Assembly: GCF_900105395.1 (NCBI RefSeq)
Contig: NZ_LT629775.1
Coordinates: 4,672,001 to 4,736,000, forward strand
Source of the DNA: Streptomyces sp. TLI_053
GTDB taxonomy: Bacteria; Actinomycetota; Actinomycetes; Streptomycetales; Streptomycetaceae
Length of the DNA: 64,000 nt
Direction of reading: 5' to 3'
Part shown: positions 57,554 to 64,000 of the stretch, in pieces
How positions within the stretch are numbered: the first letter of the stretch is position 1
Layout: the number at the start of each line of letters is the position of its first letter
Notes under the pieces: generated by a model
Database searches by the model: none
Told to the model about the DNA's origin: nothing
Seen by the model: the letters and a program-made list of their open reading frames with translations, nothing else
Translations under genes and position numbers: made by a program

Positions 57554-59785
57554 GTGCCGGTCTCCCCCTGGATGGCCGAGGATCTCGCCGAGCGCGTGCG
57601 GGCGCTGTACGAGGACGCCGAGCAGCGCCTGCTCGGCATCGTGGCCCGGCAGAGCGCCGACGGCTTCGAAGCTCCCGGGTGGGCCGTCGCCAAGCTCGCC
57701 GACATCCAGCCTCTGCGGCGCGCCGCGCAGGGTGTCGTCGACGCGCTCGGCACCGCCATGTCGACCGAAGTGCACGACGTCGTCGCCGAGGCGTTCAACC
57801 GCGGCGCCCGGACTGGGCTCGCCGAGCTCGGCGCCCTGGCCGACGTCGACGCCGCGCGCATCGCGGAGTCGACCCCGGCCGGGCGCGCCGTCGACCGGCT
57901 CGCCGCCGAGACGATCGAGCTCGTCACCGCCACCCATCGCGGCATCCTGCGCGGCGTCGAGGACGGATACCGGCAGGTCGTCTCCGAAGTGGCCGCAACC
58001 CCGGTGCTCGGCATCGACACCCGCCGGCAGGCTACGCAGCGCGCAATGGAGCGCTTCGCCGACCGCGGGCTCCGAAGCTTCGTCGACAAGTCCGGGCGGT
58101 CCTGGCAGATGACGAGCTATGCCGAGATGGCCGTGCGGACCGCCGTCGGCCGGGCCGCCATCGAGGGCCAGGCCGACCGGCTGCGCGCCGCCGGCCGAGA
58201 CCTTGTGATCGTGTCCACCGCCCCACGCGAGTGCCCGCTCTGCCGCAAGTGGGAAGGGCGGATCTTGACGCTCGACGGCCCGGAGGGCCCGCACGAGGTC
58301 GAGATCGAGCACGCCGTCGACGACGGCCGCACCGTCCGCGTGCGGGTGGCCGGCAGCGTCGAACAGGCCCGCCGCGCCGGACTCCAACACCCCAACTGCC
58401 GACACGCCCTGTCGGCTTACACCCCTGGTGTCACCACCGCGGAGCCGCCCGAGCCGTCCGACGGCACCGGGTACGAGGCAGGCCAACGGCAGCGCGCGAT
58501 CGAGCGCCAGATCCGCAAGTACAAGAACCGCGCCGCGGCGGCCGCGACTCCCGAAGCGCGGAAGGTTGCCGAGCAGCGGGTGCGCGACTGGCAGGCCCGG
58601 ATGCGCGACCACCTCACCGCCCACCCCGACTTGAAGCGGCTCAGGTACCGCGAGCAGCCAGGGGCGGGGAACCTCCCCGAACCGCGCCGGCCGCTCAACC
58701 CGGATGCGGTCGAGGCCGCCCGGGTGCGCGCCGGCGACCACCGGACGCCGGCCGAGATGAGCGACGAGCAACTCGGCGCCGCACTGCAGCACGGCTCCCT
58801 CGACGAGCGCGACCGCGCCAAGGTCGAGGCCGAAGCGAACCGGCGGGACGAGCAGGCCCTGCTCGACCGCGTGCGGCCCGGCGGCCGGATGGCCGAGCAC
58901 CTGACGGAGTTCTCCGACGACGAGCTCGCCCGCACGCTGCCGCTACTCAGCGACGCCGACGTGCTGCGCGTGGCGGCCGAGCTGGACCGGCGCGACATCG
59001 ACGCCGCCCTGCCCGGCGCCCGGCGCGACTTGATCGCGTTGTCCGAGCGGCAGCTCGCCGAGCGGGCCCGGCACGCCACCGGTGACGAGCTCGCGGCCCT
59101 GGCCGCGGAGGCGGACCGCCGACAGCTGCTCGCCGAACTGTTCCCCGGCGGCCGGCTGCTGGCGGACCTCTCGCAGGTGGCCGACGACCGCCTTGGGTGG
59201 GCGCTGCGCTACACCGACCCCGCCGGGGCCGAGCGCATCGCGGCCGAGCTCGACCGCCGCTACCCCGTCGACCCACCGCCGACCGCCACCGGCCGCGGAG
59301 TCGAGGCGCAGCTCGCCGACCGAGCAGCGGTCGACGAAGTGCTGCGCCCGGGCTCCCGGATGGACGACTGGTCGTGGATCGATGCCACGCCCGACGAACA
59401 CCCGTGGGACCGCCTTCCGGCGGCCGAGCGGTGGCTCGCCGAACGGGAGTGGGCCGAGGCCGGGAACCGGCAGGCGTTCACCGCCAAGCAGGTCCGGCAG
59501 ATGTACGACGAGTACGTCTTTGCGCAGTGGCTCGACGCCGAAGAGTGGTGCCGCGGCGTGCTGCTCACCAAGCGGGCCGAACTCGACGGCGTCGATCCCC
59601 TGAGCCTGTTCTCTGGGCCGGCGCACGTGGCCTACGCCCGGGCATCCGAGGAGCTGCGCCGCTACTGGGCCGAGGTGTCCCCCCGGACCACCCTCGCCGA
59701 GTACACCGAGCAGCTCACCGGCGTACGGTCCGCCGCCGCCGACACCGCCCGCAAGACCGGCTCCGACATCTCCAACAAGTTCTAG
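57554..59785 (+). CDS. Phage minor head protein (MuF-like) with long C-terminal extension
   Basis: A 743-residue head protein. The first 300 residues are a minor-capsid/MuF-type domain with RECPLCRKWEGR and LQHPNCRHALSAYTPG, the conserved Cys/His pattern of phage head morphogenesis proteins. The remaining 440 residues contain degenerate helical repeats built around DDEL/DRRD motifs (SDDELARTLPLLSDADVLRV, and similar) and a distinct final domain. Such extended MuF proteins may be injected with the DNA or carry effector domains; no known toxin signature was recognised. GTG with GGGGGG upstream. Confidence 0.87.
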   Translation: MPVSPWMAEDLAERVRALYEDAEQRLLGIVARQSADGFEAPGWAVAKLADIQPLRRAAQGVVDALGTAMSTEVHDVVAEAFNRGARTGLAELGALADVDAARIAESTPAGRAVDRLAAETIELVTATHRGILRGVEDGYRQVVSEVAATPVLGIDTRRQATQRAMERFADRGLRSFVDKSGRSWQMTSYAEMAVRTAVGRAAIEGQADRLRAAGRDLVIVSTAPRECPLCRKWEGRILTLDGPEGPHEVEIEHAVDDGRTVRVRVAGSVEQARRAGLQHPNCRHALSAYTPGVTTAEPPEPSDGTGYEAGQRQRAIERQIRKYKNRAAAAATPEARKVAEQRVRDWQARMRDHLTAHPDLKRLRYREQPGAGNLPEPRRPLNPDAVEAARVRAGDHRTPAEMSDEQLGAALQHGSLDERDRAKVEAEANRRDEQALLDRVRPGGRMAEHLTEFSDDELARTLPLLSDADVLRVAAELDRRDIDAALPGARRDLIALSERQLAERARHATGDELAALAAEADRRQLLAELFPGGRLLADLSQVADDRLGWALRYTDPAGAERIAAELDRRYPVDPPPTATGRGVEAQLADRAAVDEVLRPGSRMDDWSWIDATPDEHPWDRLPAAERWLAEREWAEAGNRQAFTAKQVRQMYDEYVFAQWLDAEEWCRGVLLTKRAELDGVDPLSLFSGPAHVAYARASEELRRYWAEVSPRTTLAEYTEQLTGVRSAAADTARKTGSDISNKF

Positions 59786-59796
59786 GGGGTGAGGCG

Positions 59797-59958
59797 TTGG
59801 GATTCCGCGCCGACGTCGTGCGCGCCGTCGCCGCTGGCCGCGATGCGGCCCGCGCCGGACAGCCGATCACTGCCTGCCCCCACCCGCGCGACAGCCTGCT
59901 GCGCTCCGCCTGGATCCGCGGCTACGCCGCCGCCCGCCCCCTCACCGCACCGCCGTAG
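59797..59958 (+). CDS. Rmf/CrpP-fold miniprotein
   Basis: A 53-residue protein (FRADVVRAVAAGRDAARAGQ then PITACPHPRDSLLRSAWIRG). The GxxAARxGxP-xxCP-(x)n-WxxGY pattern is that of the ribosome modulation factor/CrpP family, which occurs widely in phages and mobile elements; RMF dimerises ribosomes, but activity of this one is unknown. The TTG start follows AGGGGGTGAGG; a GTG nearby is in another frame. Confidence 0.75.
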   Translation: MGFRADVVRAVAAGRDAARAGQPITACPHPRDSLLRSAWIRGYAAARPLTAPP

Positions 59959-59963
59959 CGCGG

Positions 59964-59998
59964 CCCGGGGGCCTGGCCGGTGACCAGACCCCCGGGGG
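59964..59998. terminator. Hairpin terminator
   Basis: CCCGGGGG-CTGG / CCAG-CCCCCGGG stem with a 7-base loop between the miniprotein gene and the convergent small gene. Confidence 0.65.
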
Positions 59999-59999
59999 C

Positions 60000-60137
60000 T
60001 TACTTGTCCTCGCGCTTCGCCTCTGCCCCTGCTTGCTGCCGCTTCAAGGACATGCGCAGTCTCCCGATCCGAGCGAGCTCGAACGCGAGACGCACGAGGT
60101 AGTAGACAACCTGAACTCCGTCAAGGTCATCGACCAT
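60000..60137 (-). CDS. Tiny phage protein
   Basis: A 45-residue product (MVDDLDGVQVVYYLVRLAFE, ending KREDK). An amphipathic helix with a charged tail; no family. AGGGG lies 10 bases upstream of the ATG. It stops at the hairpin terminator, which supports a real transcript. Confidence 0.5.
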   Translation of the reverse strand: MVDDLDGVQVVYYLVRLAFELARIGRLRMSLKRQQAGAEAKREDK

Positions 60138-60406
60138 GAGTGATCATCCCCTGTTCAGTAGCCCCCTCTCCCCCTGGAAAGGGGGAGGTGGAGCGACCTC
60201 ACAACCGCCAAGCGACACAGCGGTCCGCCGGGGACATCTCGGCGGGAAGAAGTGTGACTGTCCCGCCCACATCGTAGGGCTCGCCTGAGGAGCAATCACA
60301 TAGCTGTTGCTCGCTGCCCCGCCCGAAGTTCCATCACGGCTCGTACCCGCGCCCCGGGGCACGGGCCGTTCCCATGTCCGCCCACGGCCCGGAGGGACCA
60401 ACCACC

Positions 60407-61138
60407 ATGACCATCACCACACTTCCGATCCACCCCCGCACCGGGCTGCAGGCCGTCGGGCTGCGCAGCGACGGTCGCCCGATCTGGCCGATCCTCGGAG
60501 GCTCCGGCGACCCCGGCCCGGGCGGGGCGCCGACCGGCGAGCCGACCACTCCGCCTGTCCCGGGTCCCACCGAACCCACCGGCACCCCGGCCCCGGCCCC
60601 GGTCGCGTCCCCCGCCGCGCCGCCGGCACCGGCCGGCCCGACCGCCGAGCAGCTCGTCGAAGCGCAGCAGCAGGCCACCGAGGCGGCCGCGCAGCGTGAC
60701 CAGCTGCAGGCCGCCCTCGACGCGATCAACAAGGCCATCAACCCGGACGCCGGCACGGGTGCGGACTCCGACCCGGCGCAGCTCGCCGCCGCCGTCGCGG
60801 ACCGCGACCGGCAGCTCGCCGAGCTCGGCGCGCAGCTTCGCACCGCGCGGGTCGAGCTCGCCGCCCACCAGGCCGCCGAGGCGGCCGGCGCCCGCCCCGA
60901 CCGCCTGCTCAACAGCCGCTCGTTCGCCGCCGCGGTCGCCTCCCTCGACCCGACCGACGCGAAGTTCAGCGAGAAGCTCACCGCCGCCATCACGGCGGCG
61001 GTCGAGGCCGACCCCGAGCTCTACCGCGCCACCGGCGCCCCGCCGGCCCGCTCCGGCGGCGAGTTCCGCGGCGCCCCCACCACCCGTACCGAACCCGCGT
61101 CGCTGCTCGAAGCGATCTCGGCGCGGCTCGCCAAGTAA
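60407..61138 (+). CDS. Phage capsid scaffolding protein
   Basis: A 243-residue protein. A short folded start (TLPIHPRTGLQAVGLRSDGR) is followed by a Pro/Thr/Ala linker, a long coiled coil (AEQLVEAQQQATEAAAQRDQ) and a C-terminal segment (AARPDRLLN, LLEAISARLAK). That architecture and its place directly before the major capsid gene mark the scaffold that shapes the prohead. ATG with GGAGGG upstream; a hairpin at about 60166-60190 precedes the gene. Confidence 0.85.
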   Translation: MTITTLPIHPRTGLQAVGLRSDGRPIWPILGGSGDPGPGGAPTGEPTTPPVPGPTEPTGTPAPAPVASPAAPPAPAGPTAEQLVEAQQQATEAAAQRDQLQAALDAINKAINPDAGTGADSDPAQLAAAVADRDRQLAELGAQLRTARVELAAHQAAEAAGARPDRLLNSRSFAAAVASLDPTDAKFSEKLTAAITAAVEADPELYRATGAPPARSGGEFRGAPTTRTEPASLLEAISARLAK

Positions 61139-61150
61139 GGAGGCCGCCCC

Positions 61151-62161
61151 GTGGCTATCACGCTGGCTGACGCCAAGCTCAACACGCAGGATGCCGTCGA
61201 CCTGCAGGTGATCGACGAGTTCGCCAAGTCGAGTTGGCTGCTCGACAACATGATCTGGGACACCGCCGTCAACCCTGCCGGCGGCGGCGCGACCCTCAGC
61301 TACGGCTACACCCGGCTCGTTACCGAGCGCGGCGCAGCCTTCCGCCCGCTGAACACCGAGTACGCCAAGGGACAGGCCAAGCGCCAGCGGTACAGCGTCG
61401 ACCTGTCCCCGCTCGGCGGCGCGTTCGAGATCGACCGCACGATAGCCGAGCTCGGCCCGGCCGCCAGTGCGGAAGTCAACTTCCAGATGCTGCAGACCAT
61501 CAAGGCCGCGAACGCCTTCTTCTCCGAGCAGGTGATCACCGGGAAGCGGGTCAACACCCCGGGCGCCGAGCAGGGGTTCGACGGCCTCGACCGCGCGCTC
61601 GCCGGCTCCGTGACCGAGATGGGCGCCGGCTCCTCCCTCGACTGGACCGGCACCACCCTGGGCGCCGACACGGCCAAGGTGCACGCCGCGCTCGACATCC
61701 TCGACGAGTTCCTCGGGCTGCTCGACGGCGTTCCGTCCGCGCTGCTGGGCAACAAGAAGACGATCGCGCGCGTGCGCTCGCTCGCCCGCCGAGCCGGCTA
61801 CTACACCCGCACCGAGAACTCGTTCGGGCAGACCGTCGAGTCCTACAACGGGATTCCGTTCGTCGACCTGGGCGCCGTCGCCGGCAGCAACAACCCCGTC
61901 ATCCCGATCGAGTCGCGCGACGTCGACGGCGCCGGCCCCGGCGGGCAAATCACCGGCCTGTCCGACATCTACGCCGTCCGGCTCGGAATCGACGGGTTCC
62001 ACGGCGTGACCACCACGAGCGGCAAGCTCGTACGGCAGTGGCTGCCCGACTTCGACCGGGCCGGCGCGGTCAAGGTCGGCGAGGTCGAGCTCGGGCCGGT
62101 GGCCGTCGTACTCAAGGCGACCCGGGCGGCCGCGGTACTGCGAAACGTCAAGGTGCAGTGA
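61151..62161 (+). CDS. Phage major capsid protein
   Basis: A 336-residue shell protein, the expected size for an HK97-type fold after scaffold-assisted assembly. Typical segments are the N-terminal ADAKLNTQDAVDLQVIDEFA, YGYTRLVTERGAAFRPLN and the C-terminal P-domain with GFHGVTTTSGKL and LGPVAVVLKATRAAAVLRNV. GTG start has AAGGAGG upstream, the strongest ribosome-binding site in the prophage, as expected for the most abundant product. Confidence 0.92.
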   Translation: MAITLADAKLNTQDAVDLQVIDEFAKSSWLLDNMIWDTAVNPAGGGATLSYGYTRLVTERGAAFRPLNTEYAKGQAKRQRYSVDLSPLGGAFEIDRTIAELGPAASAEVNFQMLQTIKAANAFFSEQVITGKRVNTPGAEQGFDGLDRALAGSVTEMGAGSSLDWTGTTLGADTAKVHAALDILDEFLGLLDGVPSALLGNKKTIARVRSLARRAGYYTRTENSFGQTVESYNGIPFVDLGAVAGSNNPVIPIESRDVDGAGPGGQITGLSDIYAVRLGIDGFHGVTTTSGKLVRQWLPDFDRAGAVKVGEVELGPVAVVLKATRAAAVLRNVKVQ

Positions 62162-62415
62162 TGCCGCACGCGATCGCCTCCCCGTACGGGGATGACGGCC
62201 CGGTTGCCGGCGTCCACTTCACCGCCGGCCGGGCCACCGTCGACGAACTCGGCGCCGGGGCCCGACTGTACTTCCTGCGGCACGAGTACCAGATCGAGCA
62301 GCTCGACGACACCGACGAGCAGGGCCCGACGGGCGACGACCCGCCCCCGCCCACCACCGCCAAGGGGCGCAGCCGCGCCAAGGAAGGGGCGGCGCCGCCC
62401 GCGCCGCCCCGGTGA
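62161..62415 (+). CDS. Small phage head protein, possible head-tail adaptor
   Basis: An 84-residue protein with a beta-rich start (GVHFTAGRATVDELGAGARL) and a Pro/Lys-rich tail. Start shares one base with the capsid stop (TGATG). Function by position only. Confidence 0.65.
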   Translation: MPHAIASPYGDDGPVAGVHFTAGRATVDELGAGARLYFLRHEYQIEQLDDTDEQGPTGDDPPPPTTAKGRSRAKEGAAPPAPPR

Positions 62416-62430
62416 TCGGGGGTGGGCATC

Positions 62431-62823
62431 GTGGCACTCACCTACGCCACCCCCGAACAGCTCGCCACGTGGCTGGGCCGGCCCACGCCGGCGGACGCCG
62501 AGCGGCTGCTCGCCCGCGCGTCCGCCGACGTCGACGCCGCGCTGCTCACCGCCTGCTACCCGGTCGACTCCACCGGCGCCCCTACCCGCCCCGAGCACGT
62601 CGCCGCGCTGGCCGATGCCGCGTGCGCGCAAGTCGAGTACCAACTCGCCGCGGGCGAGGACGGGACCGGCGCGGCCGCGCGCTGGTCGAGCGTGAGCGCC
62701 GGTGTGATCAGCCTCTCGGCGAGCAGCTCGGCCCCGCCCGGCGCGCTCGACCTGGCGCCCCGGGCCCGGCGCGCCCTGCAGCAGGCCGGACTCACCGGTC
62801 ACGGGGTGGGCGCCCCATGGTGA
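62431..62823 (+). CDS. Head-tail connector protein
   Basis: A 130-residue protein resembling the Gp6/Gp15 connector family (YATPEQLATWLGRPTPADAE, then RASADVDAALLTACY and a C-terminal LAPRARRALQQAGL). It closes the portal ring. GTG at 62431 chosen; a GTG at 62422 would add three residues. Stop lies inside the next start region (ATGGTGA). Confidence 0.8.
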   Translation: MALTYATPEQLATWLGRPTPADAERLLARASADVDAALLTACYPVDSTGAPTRPEHVAALADAACAQVEYQLAAGEDGTGAAARWSSVSAGVISLSASSSAPPGALDLAPRARRALQQAGLTGHGVGAPW

Positions 62824-63140
62824 CCCGCGTCCCCCGGTGGCTGCTGCGCCACCGCATCACCATCGAGCCGTACGTCGGAGAGTCCGCGTACGGGCCCATC
62901 TACGGCCCGCCCCTCGACGACGTGCCCGCGCTCGTCTCCGAGTCGGCGCGGCTCGTGCGCGCCCCGGACGGGCGGCAGGTTGTCAGCTTGGCGCAGGTCG
63001 TGCTCGACCTCGACACCGACGTGCCGGCCGGCTCCCGGATCACCCTGCCGACCGGCCGCACAACCGTGCCGATCACCGTCTCGACCGTCGACGCGCCGGG
63101 CCTGCCCGCGCCCGCCCACCAGGAGGTGAGCTGCGAATGA
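62817..63140 (+). CDS. Head-closure (stopper) protein
   Basis: A 107-residue, beta-rich protein (RVPRWLLRHRITIEPYVGES, then DVPAGSRITLPTGRTT) with the pattern of Gp16/head-closure proteins that follow the connector gene. ATG overlaps the previous stop; its stop overlaps the next ATG. Confidence 0.75.
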   Translation: MVTRVPRWLLRHRITIEPYVGESAYGPIYGPPLDDVPALVSESARLVRAPDGRQVVSLAQVVLDLDTDVPAGSRITLPTGRTTVPITVSTVDAPGLPAPAHQEVSCE

Positions 63141-63490
63141 GCCGACCCCGCTCCCGGATCGAGTGGACCGGTGACGCTGTCCTGCGGGCCGAACGCGCCG
63201 GCGCCGCGCGCGGCCTGCTCGCCGCCGCCGAGCACGTGCTGCAGAAGTCGCGCGAGGTAGTACCGATCGAAGAGGGCACCCTCGCGCGCTCCGGCGTCGC
63301 GTCCGTCGACGAGCAGCAGCTCGTCGCCGGAGTCTCCTACGACACCCCTTACGCGACCAGGGTGCACGAGGATCTCAACGCCCGCCACGACCAGGGCCGG
63401 ACAGCGAAGTACCTCGAACGCCCGGCCGCTCAAGAGGCCGGGGCGGTCGAGCAGATCATCGCGGCCGCGGTGCGGCGCGCGCTCCGCTAG
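63137..63490 (+). CDS. Minor head/tail completion protein (Gp10-like)
   Basis: A 117-residue protein with LLAAAEHVLQKSREVVPIEE, DTPYATRVHEDLN and KYLERPAAQE, the HK97 Gp10-type tail-completion pattern. Order after the closure protein fits. Confidence 0.8.
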   Translation: MSRPRSRIEWTGDAVLRAERAGAARGLLAAAEHVLQKSREVVPIEEGTLARSGVASVDEQQLVAGVSYDTPYATRVHEDLNARHDQGRTAKYLERPAAQEAGAVEQIIAAAVRRALR

Positions 63491-63509
63491 ACCGCCCCAA
63501 CAGGCCCGA

Positions 63510-63731
63510 CTAGCTCGCGTCGTCCAGGTCCTTACGCGCACGCTCGAACGCCTCCCTAGCGTCGTCGAGCTCCTTGTAGGCCGCCTTGTGCGCCGCTTCC
63601 GTCAGGTTGGGCACGTCCCCCGGCCCGAGGGCCGCCCCGTTCACGAGCCTACTCACGGCGTTCTCAGCAGCGTTCAGCCTCGCGAGCGCAGCGTCGTAGG
63701 CACGCTGCAGATCGTCAATTCCCTTACTCAC
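63510..63731 (-). CDS. Small antisense helical phage protein
   Basis: A 73-residue helical protein (KGIDDLQRAYDAALARLNAA, ELDDAREAFERARKDLDDAS), probably a coiled coil. GTG start with GGAAAG upstream. It sits on the minus strand inside the late operon, like a moron; no function recognised. Confidence 0.65.
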   Translation of the reverse strand: MSKGIDDLQRAYDAALARLNAAENAVSRLVNGAALGPGDVPNLTEAAHKAAYKELDDAREAFERARKDLDDAS

Positions 63732-63815
63732 CAGTCACTTTCCTTTCCATCTGCCCCGCCCTTCGACGCTACCTCGTGCCGCGGCGAATCGAAGACTCGT
63801 CCGGAGGCGAAGCAC

Positions 63816-64000
63816 TTGCCCGACCTGCTCGACTCCCTCGCCCGCTACCTGCAGGCCGCCGGCCTGCTCACCTACGACCCCACCGGGATCAAGGGCGACA
63901 CGTTTATCGAGCTCATGCCGCCGGCGCCCGACCGCGCGGTGCAGCTCTCCCTCTACGGCGCCAGCACCCCCGACCCGCTCAATCCCTGGGACGAGCGGTC
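63816..64000 (+). CDS. Minor capsid / tail terminator protein, cut by the window edge
   Basis: The first 61 residues (PDLLDSLARYLQAAGLLTYD, then FIELMPPAPDRAVQLSLYG) match the start of phage minor capsid/tail terminator proteins that follow Gp10-like genes. TTG start with GGAGG eight bases upstream. The rest lies outside. Confidence 0.75.
   Translation, partial: MPDLLDSLARYLQAAGLLTYDPTGIKGDTFIELMPPAPDRAVQLSLYGASTPDPLNPWDER

Noticed and set aside
1..64000. CRISPR array, rRNA operon or insertion sequence
   Set aside because: No regularly spaced repeats, no rRNA signatures and no transposase with terminal repeats were seen anywhere in the window.

Overview
The window comes from a high-GC actinomycete, most likely a Streptomycetaceae member (Streptomyces or Kitasatospora). 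The evidence is GC-rich third codon positions throughout, many GTG and some TTG starts, a two-domain geosmin synthase, a pair of SigB/F/G-type sigma factors next to tadA and upp (the order I remember around S. coelicolor SCO4034-SCO4041), and a Tat-type secreted protein. Everything here was read by eye; no searches were run.

Layout. 1-13.4 kb holds chromosomal housekeeping and accessory genes: geosmin synthase (cut by the left edge), a CYTH-domain protein, a HhH-GPD protein, an MFS exporter with a divergent WYL regulator, a PEBP-like protein, a rhomboid protease, an unknown TIM-barrel-like protein, a Tat-secreted protein, a HerA-like ATPase, a LytR_C membrane protein and upp. 13.5-19.7 kb holds tadA and its partner gene, tRNA-Ser(CGA), small membrane and Dabb proteins, two paralogous sigma factors and a tyrosine phosphatase.

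20.0-30.4 kb is the most interesting chromosomal block. It has eight genes in one direction, several with stop/start overlaps: a secreted PelA-like deacetylase, PelF glycosyltransferase, a polytopic membrane protein, a LegB-like NDP-sugar dehydratase, a nucleotidyltransferase, an NAD-dependent epimerase/reductase, a spherulin-4-type protein and a GH114 lipoprotein. The two hydrolase families are known to cut alpha-1,4-galactosamine polymers, so the block reads as a compact system for making and trimming an exported, partly deacetylated amino-sugar polysaccharide, without the Gram-negative Pel outer-membrane parts.

30.4-44.2 kb holds a small membrane protein, an aldo/keto reductase, an SPFH protein translationally coupled to an NlpC/P60 protein, a 1143-residue wall-stalk-like surface protein with a recent 0.3-kb internal duplication, three tRNA genes (Arg-ACG twice, Ser-GCT), a very large PAS/receiver protein and an acyl-CoA ligase.

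From about 44.3 kb to the right edge lies a temperate siphovirus-type prophage. In order it carries a large serine integrase, a membrane protein, a repressor and a divergent Cro-like gene around a palindromic operator, a chain of overlapping early genes, small and large terminase, portal, an antisense SRA plus PD-(D/E)XK nuclease, a MuF-type protein, an Rmf/CrpP-fold miniprotein, scaffold, major capsid protein and head-tail connector genes. The tail, lysis genes and right attachment site lie beyond the window.
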